From Odiellus spinosus (lineage: Eukaryota > Arthropoda > Arachnida > Opiliones > Phalangiidae), in assembly GCA_963920705.1 (NCBI GenBank), contig OY987232.1:11657726-11721725 (forward strand): a stretch of DNA of 64,000 nucleotides, written 5' to 3'. Shown in pieces: positions 1-9,913 of this stretch. The position numbers and the translations under genes are program-made. The stretch's first letter is position 1. Each line of letters begins with the position of its first letter. The notes beneath the pieces were generated by a model. It searched no databases. It saw only the letters and a list, made by a program, of their open reading frames with translations, and had not been told where the DNA came from.

Positions 1-800
1 TCGACTTGGTGAGGGTTAAGTTAACAAAATACCTTCGGCAAAGCTGCACCATCCGCCTCAACATCAACCCAATCAAGACCTGAGCCCAAGCCGCACCCAC
101 GTAGAATTGCAGCCCCATCTTTAAGACAGCACAGCCCGCGGAGTCACCCAATCAACGGCTAGACTTTGTTCAGGATTGCAGGATGTGCCTCAACTCGATA
201 GAAAAGGAAGCTGTCACTCTTCGTCTCTGGGTCTTTTGGCCTAAAATCCAGCTCAATCACCCACCACGGAAAGGTGCTTTCAGACGGGGATAGCCGCCAG
301 GCGCTATTTTAGGTTTGCCACACACAAAGGATTGGTCCGGCTGAGTCTTGGATACATCTTGCAATGGTCAGGCCTAGCTCTTCGGCCATGGCTTGGATGA
401 CTGGAACTTGGCTAGTCGCCTTTGACTCGAGTACGTGGTGCAGATGTTCATGTCTTACGGGAGGAATTTCCACCAGCCCAGGTACTTGAGCTTTGACTTT
501 GCTTCTCTTGGCTCCATCCTGTTCCATTCCATCTCCCCTTGGACCGCGGCATTTTTCGTCATTAGACCTGCGTTTAGGGCAGTTTTCCCGAACAAAGTTG
601 GGACTCGTTCTAATGTCACTTTCACGGGAAAGCACAGAATTTCATTTCCAAAAGTTCGTGCGCGGGAACTTGCTACCGCTTTTCTGAGGGTGAGGGTGAG
701 GGTTACAGATTATTTTTTATACAAACCCGCCGCTAGTTTCCTGATGACCCACTAAGGGAATTAGTTTTTTTGTGAAATTCGTCACTGCACGGCTGAGACA
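1..800. repeat. Block F, copy 1 (about 0.8 kb flank of the tandem array)
   Basis: This sequence recurs at 10981-11795 and 21983-22772, each time next to the composite Copia element, so the region reads F-E-F-E-F. Copy 1 enters the window already 15 bp into the block. Copies 2 and 3 resemble each other more than they resemble copy 1; for example, copy 1 lacks the stop codon that both others carry in the minus-strand frame. Copies 1 and 2 end with 21 bp that copy 3 lacks, just before the LTR. The block contains short GTGAGGGTTA-like motifs at both ends. I do not recognise it as a known family. Confidence 0.85.
309..635 (-). pseudogene. Unrecognised decayed ORF in block F (copy 1, longest version)
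   Basis: A 108-codon minus-strand frame with a basic, Cys-containing N-terminal part and a more ordinary C-terminal half (PVIQAMAEELGLTIARC). It ends at a TAA. The same frame then stays open for about 40 more codons with protein-like content (segment WWVIELDFRPKDPETKSD) before another stop. In copies 2 and 3 a CAA to TAA change shortens it to 75 codons. This looks like the remains of a longer coding region, possibly from a mobile element. I do not recognise the family and infer no function. Confidence 0.35.
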
Positions 801-1047
801 TGAAAAACATAACCATGAACTTTGACATAAACAAACAGATAAATAATAAGGGTTAAAGATCACCTCCACTAGATGGAGCCTTATTTATACTATCATGTGA
901 CCGATGACGTCATCATGTAGGTGAACTCACTCTCTCTCAAATTTCTAGCTAACCCAGTCCTGTATGAATTTCGGTTTACAGCGGTTGCTCTATTAATTTA
1001 ATTAAAGTTATTATGAATGTTATTTTTATTGATTGACACCTCTAACA
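801..1047 (+). repeat. 5' LTR of the outer Copia element, copy 1
   Basis: 247 bp, starting TGAAAAACAT and ending CCTCTAACA. It matches the 3' LTR at 10721-10980 except for a few substitutions and 13 bp present only in the 3' LTR. A TTTATAC segment near 890 could be TATA-like. The primer binding site starts three bases after its end. Confidence 0.93.
905..912. promoter_or_regulatory. CRE-like palindrome TGACGTCA in the LTR
   Basis: A perfect eight-base TGACGTCA, the consensus site of CREB/ATF-family bZIP factors. It is kept in all four outer LTRs (also at 10825-10832 in this element). Position in the LTR fits an enhancer or promoter site, but use in vivo is inferred. Confidence 0.4.
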
Positions 1048-1049
1048 AG

Positions 1050-1061
1050 TGGTAGCAGAGC
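1050..1061 (+). other. Primer binding site, initiator-Met tRNA type
   Basis: TGGTAGCAGAGC lies two bases after the 5' LTR. It is complementary to the 3' end of animal initiator methionine tRNA, a usual primer for Copia elements. Confidence 0.75.
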
Positions 1062-1247
1062 GTGGTTGTCGCGGGTTTCAAGTTTAATTAATAATTAAAG
1101 TAAAGCAAAAACGTATTTATCAAGTGGAGAATGGAGCTAAGGCTTAAATCGACAATGCACGTTTTTGGAATCTGAAACCTACGGACACGCTGAAACCTGT
1201 GGTGAAATCAACATACATTTTTTTTACTGGATTTAACTGGAATCGAA

Positions 1248-1714
1248 ATGGCAGAAAGAGGATCACTAGCCCTGATCAATCATTTATCTAAATTAACTTC
1301 AAATAATTATCGGAGCTGGCATTTCGAAATGGAAATGGTATTGAGAGACAGAGGCTTGTGGGAATTAGTTGATGGAACAAAATCCCCTCCAGCGGCTGAA
1401 GCTACGGGAGATATTAAACAAAAATATAAACATAGAGTAGCTAAGGCTTATTCAAGCATATAGCGCTGGGGTTATCTGAAGATTTACGTAGCCTTATTGA
1501 GGGACAAACAACGCCTGATGGCATTTGGAAATCATTGAAAGATGCGTTTGAACCTGTTTCTAGAGCAAGAATTGGCCAGTTAAGGAAAGAATTTTATTAC
1601 ATTGAATATCAAGGGAATGAAGGAATGCCTTCTTTTATCGGAAGATTATTTTACGCCAAGAGACAATTAATCGAAGCCGGTGAAATAGTAACAGACAAAG
1701 ATATGTCATATTAG
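1248..1714 (+). pseudogene. Outer Copia gag, N-terminal part, broken
   Basis: Starts MAERGSLALINHLSKL and continues with the Copia gag signature NYRSWHFEMEMVLRDRGLWE. The frame is lost near 1460 by a one-base shift. The next frame carries the expected continuation (LGLSEDLRSLIEGQTTPDG) until an in-frame TAG at 1712-1714. The matching region of the inner element, on the other strand, has neither lesion. Non-functional as it stands. Confidence 0.85.
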
Positions 1715-2791
1715 TTGATAGGATCTCTTCCCGAGACGTACCAAAGTCTCGTTTCAATTATCTATAACGCATCAGATGCCGATTTTACACCAGAAAAAAT
1801 TAAGAATCAATTAATCGCTGAATACAGTTGTCAGAATATTAAAGAATCCTTAAACGATAACTCCGCTAATGCTTTTCATATACAAGCAAAGAAGTATGAA
1901 AAACATTCAAAGAATTATAACGAAGGACGACGTTTTCAAGGGAAATGTAATTTTTGTAATTTATATGGGCATCGTGCGTCTGAATGTAGGAAGAAATTAA
2001 ATCAAGAAACGATAAAAGAAAAACCTAAAGAAAAAGCGAAAAGGGAAAAGAAACAATCATTTTACGCATCCGCCTTATGTATCGCTAAAGCATCAGATAA
2101 ATGGATTATAGACTCAGCTGCAACCCATCATTTTTGCAACAAGAGAGAATGGTTTCATACCTATTCGGCATTAACGACAAAAGCTATAGTTGGCGAAGGA
2201 ACGTCCAAAATAGAAGGCAAAGGGGATATTAGAATACAAATGGATGGTAGAGGCAGAAATACTTTTACGTTAAGGGGAGTAATACACGCACCAGGCATGC
2301 GTAGGAATTTAATATCTGGTCGCTGTATGGATGAAGCAGGATTCAGCGCAGAGATTAAAGATTCACGTTTTACAGTATTCTTCCCCGATGGAGGTTTTGG
2401 TTTTGAGGCTTCGTTATCTCAAGAACATTTTTATATCGTAAAAGCACATGTTCTCAAGGAGGCATCTCGCGAACAGGAAGATAGTAACGATAACCATAAG
2501 AACTATTCAACGTTAATGACTACTGGACCGTCATACGATATTGACTTATGGCATAAACGAATGGGTCATTTAAACGAAGATGACCTCAAATATATGGCCA
2601 CGCGTAAGATGTTAGAAGGACTAAACCTAAAGAAAGGGAATCTGGATGTCTGCATTGCGTGTAAACTATCAAAATGTACACGAAGTACGCATAATCCACT
2701 GAATGAAATCAGAAGTAACGATTTACTTGAACTTATTCACTCTGACGTCTGGGGACCAGCTAAGGTCACTTCTCAAGGTCACATTTATTGA
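1715..2791 (+). pseudogene. Outer Copia gag C-terminus, protease and integrase N-terminus
   Basis: 358 codons open after the gag stop. Visible in order: the end of gag; a zinc knuckle CNFCNLYGHRASEC (CX2CX4HX4C, about 2,000 bases into the element's coding span); the protease motif WIIDSAATHHFC with its catalytic Asp; then the integrase zinc-binding region (LWHKRMGHLN ... CIACKLSK) and the first catalytic Asp in HSDVWGP. The frame ends at 2789-2791 through a small deletion in the integrase core, where the inner element has an uninterrupted stretch. Part of a dead polyprotein. Confidence 0.85.
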
Positions 2792-3795
2792 TGACAAGAG
2801 CAGATATGTCAGAGTTTACACAATGGCAAAGAAAAACGAAGTACTTCTTTATTTCAAGACGTTCAAGAAAAGAGTCGAAAAAGAAACCGGTAATATGATT
2901 AAAGCCATTCGAACAGACAATGGAACCGAATATTGTAACAACGAATTTACGCAGTTTTGTAACGATAATGGAATAAAACATGAACGAACCAATATTTATT
3001 CCCCCGCGATGAATGGAGTTTCCGAACGTCTTAATCGTACCTTACTTAACGCTGTACGAGCGTTTTTAGAAGATGGTCAATTACCCCATTCGTTATGGGC
3101 AGAACTACTACATACAGCTACGGAATTGAAGAATCGCTCTAAACACGCCAAATTAGACTATAAAGTTCCATTAGAGGTCTGACAAGGAAAGAAACCAAGT
3201 GCCAGACATTTACGACGTATAGGATGTTTAGCATTTCAATATATACCTCGCGAAAAGCAAAATAGCAAATTTCACAGAAGGGCGAAACCAGGCATTCCAG
3301 TAGGCTATGCGAAAAATACCCGAGGGTATAGAATATGGTTTCCAGAAGACCATAAGGTCGTTGAATCGAAACACGTTACTTTTATAGAAGACAAATTGGG
3401 CGTCGATCACATTAAAGAAGCAAAACAAGATAAAAGTATACGTTTTTCTTCGACAGATGATATAGAAGAAGCAGACTCGGTTTCTGAACAACAATCGGAA
3501 ATGGAAGATGAAACAAAACATGAAGTCCCAGAAAACAACGAGAATAATGAAGAATTCGAGACTGAAAATAGCTTACCTGATGAAACATCAAAACCCACGG
3601 AAGAGATAGATCTACCGGAACATAAACAAGATGAAATCCAGGATGTTCAACCAAATTCAATATTGCCACAGGGTTTACCAGACGGATGGACAAGAGAAGT
3701 TAGAACTCATAAAAAGGGAAAATCCGCTGGAAATAAAGATATTTTTACTATAAAGACCCAGATGGACATCCACTGCAATCTCAGGCCGATGTAAC
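2790..3795 (+). pseudogene. Outer Copia integrase core and linker, broken
   Basis: Continues the integrase in a shifted frame: FIDDKSRYVRVY, RTDNGTEYC with the second Asp, and SPAMNGVSERLNRTL with the catalytic Glu. An in-frame TGA at 3180-3182 interrupts it where the related element has Trp. The frame resumes with the integrase C-terminal region (RRAKPGIPVGYAKNTRGYRIW) and an acidic linker, then shifts again near 3745. Several independent lesions show long decay. Confidence 0.82.
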
Positions 3796-5020
3796 GAGGT
3801 ACAATAAAAAGAAGGGTTTAGCGCTAGATATAAACCTCTTCGATTTTTCAAACAAGACCGAAGAAAAACCAAATGCATCAACTTTAATAGCTGACGTCAC
3901 GGTAGACCATTGTTCAGAAGTTTTAGAGTCTTATTGTACTGAAATATTAGTCCCAAAGGACTATCAGGAAGCTATGAATTCACCGCAACAGAAAGAATGG
4001 CAATTAGCCATGGACCAGGAGATGAAAACCTTGGAAGAACGGGAAGTAACAAAGATAGTCCAAATTCCCAAGAAGCGAATAATTGGATGTCGTTGGGTGT
4101 ATGCCCTCAAAAAGCATCATACTGGGAAGATTCTGAGATATAAAGCCAGAATAGTAGCTCAAGGGTTTGGACAAACGGAAGGAAAAGATTACAAAGATGC
4201 TTTCGCACCAGTTATAAACTTTTCTTTGACCAGACTTTTAATATCTATATTCGTTATGGGCCTAGTATGGGTACATGGTCATGGAGACGTTACTAATGCG
4301 TACCTGTACGGACATTTGGAGGAAGATGTGTGTATGAAACAGGTACCTGGCTACGAAGCACAATATTCATCCAAATATTGCTTACAATTACAAAAAGCAC
4401 TTTATGGGCTACCCCAAAGTGGGAGACAATGGTACCTGGAATTGGACAAAAGATTTAAAGAGCTGGGGTTCTCCAAATTAAAAGGGACTAGTTGTATTTA
4501 CTACATACCGTTTAAAGTAATAATCTTGGTATATGTGGACGATCTGGTAGTGCTGGCTATAACCAACGATTTACTTCAAGATACCTTCTGTACTATCGCA
4601 ACGAAATACGATCTCAAACTACTGGGACCCATCAAGAAACTCTTAGGAGTTAAGTTCGAATTTAGAAAAGATAATACTTTAAAACTTCAACAAACGTCGT
4701 ATATAGATAAAATAGGAAAGAAATTCGGTATATACACAGAAGAACCAGTCAGTCTCCCAATTATACCGAGCGCCATATTAACACGAAGAGATTGTCCGGT
4801 AACCACAGAAGATCAGGAGGAAATGAAGAATATCACATATAGGGCTCTTGTTGGAAGTTTACTGTATCTCGCACAGCGAACCCGTCCTGATATACTTTTC
4901 GCAGTAATGACGTTTTCACAATTTAACAGTAACCCTAGATATACACATTGGACTCGATTATGTCAGTTAACCAGATACGTGATGTCGACGGCAAATTATG
5001 GACTGATTTATAGACAAAAT
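3796..5020 (+). pseudogene. Outer Copia reverse transcriptase, cut by insertion
   Basis: RT domain with GCRWVYALKKHHTGKILRYK, ARIVAQGFGQ, DAFAPVINFSLTRLL, NAYLYGHL, ALYGLPQSGRQW, and the catalytic YVDD motif in ILVYVDDLVVLA. The first part, to 3973, is in the frame that follows the 3745 shift. From 3974 it is open to the insertion point. Coding ends in the host sequence TATAGACAAAAT at 5020, and the next codons of the same protein (EDPRMIIYSDSDW) resume after the inner element at 9914-9919. The AAAAT repeats on both sides are the inner element's target duplication. Confidence 0.88.
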
Positions 5021-5293
5021 TGTAAATTGTTGGGCGTGCGACGAAATTAGAAGACTAGTTTGCAGTTCTTTAATTAGTTTATTATTAATTTAAGTTTAAG
5101 TTATTTATGCAATCAAATCTACAGTATAATGAATCATCTTTACTAAGAGGCTGAGCCTAACACACTAACCGACCGCCGTTTTTCATCAGACTATAACAGC
5201 TGATCCATTTCTGAACAACGCCCCCTATAGTTGCCTTATCTCCCCCAAGGGTACAAAAGGTCACTATGTTAAAGGTCAAAGGTCAACATAACA
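5021..5293 (-). repeat. 3' LTR of the inner Copia element, copy 1
   Basis: 273 bp, TG...CA ended on either strand, matching 9641-9913 except at one base. On the minus strand it starts TGTTATGTTGACCTTTGACC. Confidence 0.95.
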
Positions 5294-5305
5294 TACTCCC
5301 CCACT
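5294..5305 (-). other. Polypurine tract of the inner Copia element
   Basis: Minus strand reads AGTGGGGGAGTA directly before the 3' LTR, the expected place for the plus-strand primer. Confidence 0.65.
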
Positions 5306-5370
5306 TTAACATACTATGAATTATATAAAGTTAGTATTATTAAGAATTATCGCTATATTAAGACGCGAAT

Positions 5371-6648
5371 TTAAGTTAACGTTAACATATTACAACAATT
5401 TTGAAAATTAAGTTTTGCCAATGCCTTTGTAAATATATTCGATACATTTTGTTTTGTACACACATATTTAAGATTAAACAGTTCTTGCGATAGTTTCTCT
5501 CGAATAAAATGATACCGAATGTCTATGTGTTTGGAACGGTTATTCTCGGTAGGATTTTTCGCGTAGAATATAGCGGATTGGTTGTCGCAAAACACATTTG
5601 GAGTAGGAAAATTGATGTTAAAGTTCTGCGATAATTCCTCTGTTATGGTTTGCAACCACATGAGTTCCTTCACGGCTTCTGTAAGTGCGACGTATTCAGC
5701 TTCCATGGTGGAGAGCGATACCGACTTTTGGCAAAATGATCGCCACGAAACAGGAGAGGTCCCATAAAAGCAAACAAAACCGCACGTTGACCTGCGGGTA
5801 TCGCGGTCGCTGGCCCAATCGCTATCTGAATAGATGGTTATTTTAGATTCCGCCTCCTTTTTATACATCAGGCCATATTCTGCTGTATTGATAACATATC
5901 TGGTAAGCTGACATAATTGTTTCCAATGAAGAAGTCCGGGATTGGAGCTGAACTTCGACAAGGCTACAACAGCAAATAGAATATCAGGCCTTGCTTTTTG
6001 TGCCACATATAGGAGTGATCCAATCAGGGCTTGATAAGGGTACTTCTTCATTTGTTCTTTATCGTCTTCATCACTCGGACTATCATTCTTCGTTAGAATA
6101 GCGCCAGGGCTCAATGGTAAGCTTACCGGTACGTCGCAACTGATATTAAATTTTTCTGAAAGTGTCTTGATATAGCTTGACTGGTGCAATTTCATTCCTC
6201 CCTCTGGTGTATAATTGAATTCCACTCTTAAGAAATTACGAAGTGGACCAAGACTTTTTAAGTCGTAGACGCCGGATAAGGTATTGTAGACTCCTTTCAG
6301 TGCTTCATCATTTCGTGCTATGACGGCCAAGTCGTCCACATATACAAGAACGATAACTTTCAACGGGATAAAATATATACAGTTTGTACCAGCGAGCTTC
6401 GTAAATCCAAATTTCCTAAACGTTTTGTCCAATTCGAGATGCCATTGTGTTCCGCTTTGAGGGAGGCCGTATAAAGACTTGAATAACTTTAAGCAATACG
6501 CAGCCGGGTTCACCATTTCAAAACCAGGAATTGGTTTCATATAGACTTCTTCCGTTAAGTTCCCATATAGGTACGCATTTTTCACGTCGAGGTGACAATG
6601 CACCCATCCCAATGTTACGACAAATACGGCGAGAAAAAAACGAATCAA
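5371..6648 (-). CDS. Inner Copia reverse transcriptase and RNase H (second part of pol), copy 1
   Basis: 425 codons from IRFFLAVFVVTLGWVHCHLD. RT motifs: DVKNAYLYGNL, SLYGLPQSGTQW, and YVDD at about residues 103-106. RNase H follows: TIYSDSDWASDRDTRRS, SLSTMEAEYVALTEA, FCDNQSAI, then the usual Copia C-terminus HIDIRYHFIREKL ... NIFTKAL. In related elements this is continuous with gag-pol. Here it is separated from the upstream frame by a small deletion that removes the segment corresponding to FAPV in the outer element, and copy 1 also carries an extra TTAAC there. The first Met is therefore not a real start. Otherwise no stops. Confidence 0.85.
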   Translation of the reverse strand: MIRFFLAVFVVTLGWVHCHLDVKNAYLYGNLTEEVYMKPIPGFEMVNPAAYCLKLFKSLYGLPQSGTQWHLELDKTFRKFGFTKLAGTNCIYFIPLKVIVLVYVDDLAVIARNDEALKGVYNTLSGVYDLKSLGPLRNFLRVEFNYTPEGGMKLHQSSYIKTLSEKFNISCDVPVSLPLSPGAILTKNDSPSDEDDKEQMKKYPYQALIGSLLYVAQKARPDILFAVVALSKFSSNPGLLHWKQLCQLTRYVINTAEYGLMYKKEAESKITIYSDSDWASDRDTRRSTCGFVCFYGTSPVSWRSFCQKSVSLSTMEAEYVALTEAVKELMWLQTITEELSQNFNINFPTPNVFCDNQSAIFYAKNPTENNRSKHIDIRYHFIREKLSQELFNLKYVCTKQNVSNIFTKALAKLNFQNCCNMLTLT

Positions 6649-6660
6649 AGCGAAGTTAAG

Positions 6661-9573
6661 TTAAGTCTCATCGTAATCTATACCGGGTACTTGATTATAT
6701 CCCTGTGCGATCAAACGTGCCTTGTATCGAATTACGTTCCCGTCACCATCTCGTTTGATATTATAAATCCATCGGCAACCAGTTATTTTTGCTTTTTGGG
6801 GCCTTTTTACGGTCTTCATGACCTTACGTTCAGTCAGTGTCTGTACCTCTTCTTGCATAGCGTTTTGCCACAACTTCTTTTGAGGTGACTGCATAGCTTC
6901 CTCGTACGTGCTTGGGATAATTACCTCGGCGCAATGGGCTTCGTATACTTCATCTTTACCCGGAGCTTCATCTGGGTTCGGTTCAACTCGGACCTTTGAC
7001 AGTGATTCGACGAAGTCTTGTTTACGAAAACTGAATAGCTTTACGTCGTACGGTAGTGCCTTTTCGTCTAAGTATTGTTTCACCTTGAGACTTGATCGTA
7101 GTCTCTTACCCTCTGGGTTTCTATAATGCACGTCAAAATCTCCTGCGGATGCTCCTGTTTGACGTACTATGAGCTCCCTTCGCCATCCCTTAGGTAGTTC
7201 ACCTCTGTCGGAGTTACCAATCGGAGGAGCTTCGTTCTGTGACTCTTCCGGTATTTCGACCACTGGCTCTTCTAGGACTTGGTTTTGTGGCTTTATCGTT
7301 ATTTGTTCTTCCTCTTCTTCTGGCATATTAAATAACACCCTGTCCCTCTTAATTTCTTCTTTCTGCCCAGGAATTTTGCCAATCTGACGTTCATCAAACG
7401 AAACATGTTTAGATTCTTTGACTGTGTTTTCTTCTGGATACCAGATACGATATCCTCTGGTGTATTGCGCATACCCGACAAGTATTCCTGGCTTGGCCCT
7501 TCGTTGCAATTTATTTCTTCTCTGTTGTTTGTGTATATGCGAAAACGCTAGGCATCCGATCTGTTTCAGATGTCTACAACTAGGCGTTTTTCCTGACCAA
7601 CACTCTAGTGGGACTTTTTCGCCGAGTTTACTGTGTCGAATACGGTTTTTCAAGTAAGCTGCGGTACGAACAAGCTCTGCCCACAAATTTAAAGGTAACT
7701 TCGCTTCTTCCATCATAGTACGGGCCATATCTACAAGGGTCCGATTAACCCTTTCCGCAACTCCATTCATTTGCGGCGAGTAGACGTTGGTTCTTTCGTG
7801 TCGTATTCCCGCGTCATTATAGAATTCTTCGAATCGACGAGAGCAAAACTCCATTCCATTATCTGTGCGGATCTTCTTAATACTTTTTCCAGTTTCATTT
7901 TCTACGCGTGCCTTGTACATCTCAAAACATCGCAATACTTCGTCCTTTTTCCGGATGGTATATATCGTGATATGACGACTATAGTCGTCTATGAAACTGA
8001 CGTAATAGTAGGCTCCCCCTATTGACAGTGTTGGTGCAGGCCCCCAGACATCAGAGTGCACTAGCTGTAAAACTTCTTGACTTGAAATTGCTTTTAGGCC
8101 TTGCGAGGGTTTCGCAGTACTTTTGCTAACTTTACACGATAGGCAGGTATCCAACTTCCCTTGAAGAGACTGTAACCCTTGAAGCATTTCATGTTTTGCC
8201 ATGAATTCTAAGTCTATTTCGTTAAGATGGCCGAGCCTGCGGTGCCATAGTTCGATATCCCTATTTCCGAAACTGGTTGTTTGGTTAGCTTCTACGGTTT
8301 CGCGTTGTGAAGTTGGATTAATCTGACTTGACGTTACTTTAGCTTCGAAAGTGTATAAATTACGATTTAATTTTGCCTCAAAAGCGATGGTACCGTGGGG
8401 GAAATAGACGATGCATTTCCGATGAGCGATAACTATTTTGAATCCAGCTTCATCAATCAAACGTCCCGAGATGAGGTTCTTACCCATGAAGGGTGTATGT
8501 AAAACATTCTTCATTACAAATATATTATTCTTCTCTTGATTGATGACTTCAAATCTTATATCGCCAATACCTTCAGCCTTTGATTTTCCTTCTCCGAGCG
8601 TTATATCCTTTTGCAGTGGAGTGTAAGTGTGAAACCACTCTTTCTGGTTGCATAAATGATGAGTAGATGCTGAGTCAAAAATCCATTCATTAGTGGAAGT
8701 TGATAAATAAGAGGCGGATGCAAAGAAGGCTCCCTCTTCTCTTTCATTTCGTTTCGGACGTTGCGTGTTACTTCTCCTAGCGGAGCGGCAATCAGAGCTT
8801 CTATGTCCCTTGCGACCACAATTGAAACAACTCCCTCGAAATGCATTAGGTGCCGAACGTCCTCGACCCTCGTATGTCGTTTTTCCATCTTGATTGTCAG
8901 AAGCGCTTCTGCGGTCGGTTCTTCTTGGTGCCCTTGTATATTGTGTGGCAAAGGCGTCGGTGGAATCATACTGATTTTCCTTTATGGCTTGTCGCCCATA
9001 TTCCGCAAGTAATCGCGCCTTTATATTTTCGGATGTAAACTCTCTATCGTCCAATTGATATAAATGCTGTACAAGTGACTCATAAGTGTCTGGTAAAGTG
9101 CGAAGTAACTGGTAAGATATATCCTTATCTTGGACTGGTTCTCCTACTTCTACGAGTTGCTGACTAGCTTGTAATAAACGTCCAATAAATGCGGACATTG
9201 TTTCTCCCGGCCGATATTTCAAGGTAAAAAACTGTTCTCGTAACACTGCAATTCTGGCCCTTGACTGGGGTTCGAAAGTACCTTTGAGTTTGTCCCAAAC
9301 TGCAGCTGCATCAACAATGCCCACAATCAAACTCCTGTTGTCCTCATTTAAAGTCATAGCAAGTATGGAATATGCCTTGGAAGCCCTTGCCTTGTATTTT
9401 AGTTGCTCTTCAGCTGTTGCACTGTCGTCAGGGGCAACCTCCACTCTCGTCACTATATCCCACAAATTTCGTTCTCGGAGCAGCATTTCCACTTCAAACC
9501 TCCACTTAGTGTAATTCGTTGAGGAAAGTAATACAATATTTCCAATTGATAATATATTACCACCTTCCGCCAT
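6661..9573 (-). CDS. Inner Copia gag, protease, integrase and start of RT, copy 1
   Basis: Long open frame. I place the start at MAEGGNILS (9573), because the outer element and the one at 63850 also begin MAE; an upstream in-frame ATG at 9624 adds 17 residues. Counting from 9624: gag to about 250; zinc knuckle C266-C269-H274-C279; protease Asp at 317 in WIFDSAST; integrase zinc region from about 456 (LWHRRLGHLN ... CLSC); integrase catalytic D525, D588 and E624 (DD35E spacing); RT start GCRWIYNIKRDGDGNVIRYK near 950. It ends at DYDET followed by a stop caused by a small deletion in RT. Encodes virus-like-particle, processing and insertion proteins, and is truncated in the polymerase. Confidence 0.9.
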   Translation of the reverse strand: MAEGGNILSIGNIVLLSSTNYTKWRFEVEMLLRERNLWDIVTRVEVAPDDSATAEEQLKYKARASKAYSILAMTLNEDNRSLIVGIVDAAAVWDKLKGTFEPQSRARIAVLREQFFTLKYRPGETMSAFIGRLLQASQQLVEVGEPVQDKDISYQLLRTLPDTYESLVQHLYQLDDREFTSENIKARLLAEYGRQAIKENQYDSTDAFATQYTRAPRRTDRRSASDNQDGKTTYEGRGRSAPNAFRGSCFNCGRKGHRSSDCRSARRSNTQRPKRNEREEGAFFASASYLSTSTNEWIFDSASTHHLCNQKEWFHTYTPLQKDITLGEGKSKAEGIGDIRFEVINQEKNNIFVMKNVLHTPFMGKNLISGRLIDEAGFKIVIAHRKCIVYFPHGTIAFEAKLNRNLYTFEAKVTSSQINPTSQRETVEANQTTSFGNRDIELWHRRLGHLNEIDLEFMAKHEMLQGLQSLQGKLDTCLSCKVSKSTAKPSQGLKAISSQEVLQLVHSDVWGPAPTLSIGGAYYYVSFIDDYSRHITIYTIRKKDEVLRCFEMYKARVENETGKSIKKIRTDNGMEFCSRRFEEFYNDAGIRHERTNVYSPQMNGVAERVNRTLVDMARTMMEEAKLPLNLWAELVRTAAYLKNRIRHSKLGEKVPLECWSGKTPSCRHLKQIGCLAFSHIHKQQRRNKLQRRAKPGILVGYAQYTRGYRIWYPEENTVKESKHVSFDERQIGKIPGQKEEIKRDRVLFNMPEEEEEQITIKPQNQVLEEPVVEIPEESQNEAPPIGNSDRGELPKGWRRELIVRQTGASAGDFDVHYRNPEGKRLRSSLKVKQYLDEKALPYDVKLFSFRKQDFVESLSKVRVEPNPDEAPGKDEVYEAHCAEVIIPSTYEEAMQSPQKKLWQNAMQEEVQTLTERKVMKTVKRPQKAKITGCRWIYNIKRDGDGNVIRYKARLIAQGYNQVPGIDYDET

Positions 9574-9629
9574 CTTGCTTAGGCTTGCGTACGTCTGAAA
9601 ACACGGGCCTTGGCCTCGAACCACGTTGG

Positions 9630-9637
9630 TGCTACCA
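9630..9637 (-). other. Primer binding site of the inner Copia element
   Basis: Minus strand TGGTAGCA three bases inside the 5' LTR. It matches the first eight bases of the initiator-Met tRNA type site of the outer element. Confidence 0.6.
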
Positions 9638-9640
9638 CAT

Positions 9641-9913
9641 TGTAAATTGTTGGGCGTGCGACGAAATTAGAAGACTAGTTTGCAGTTCTTTAATTAGTTT
9701 ATTATTAATTTAAGTTTAAGTTATTTATACAATCAAATCTACAGTATAATGAATCATCTTTACTAAGAGGCTGAGCCTAACACACTAACCGACCGCCGTT
9801 TTTCATCAGACTATAACAGCTGATCCATTTCTGAACAACGCCCCCTATAGTTGCCTTATCTCCCCCAAGGGTACAAAAGGTCACTATGTTAAAGGTCAAA
9901 GGTCAACATAACA
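9641..9913 (-). repeat. 5' LTR of the inner Copia element, copy 1
   Basis: 273 bp partner of 5021-5293. The target duplication AAAAT follows at 9914-9918. Confidence 0.95.

Larger units (their letters stand above)
5021..9913 (-). mobile_element. Inner Ty1/Copia LTR retrotransposon, copy 1, nested in the outer element
   Basis: A 4,893-bp minus-strand Copia element with 273-bp LTRs at both ends (one difference, G/A near 5109/9729) and a perfect 5-bp target duplication AAAAT (5016-5020 and 9914-9918). It has a primer binding site at 9630-9637, a gag-pol frame, and a polypurine tract next to the 3' LTR. The near-identical LTRs mark a young insertion. It is not intact: the frame breaks inside reverse transcriptase around 6650. 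Confidence 0.95.

Noticed and set aside
435..755. Plus-strand 106-codon frame in block F (also in the other copies)
   Set aside because: Antisense to the minus-strand frame, low-complexity end (RVRVRV) from GTGAGG repeats, no recognisable protein.
6640..6670. Programmed ribosomal frameshift between gag-pol and RT in the inner Copia element
   Set aside because: Conserved RT residues are missing at the junction, both frames meet a stop, and Copia elements of this type use a single frame.
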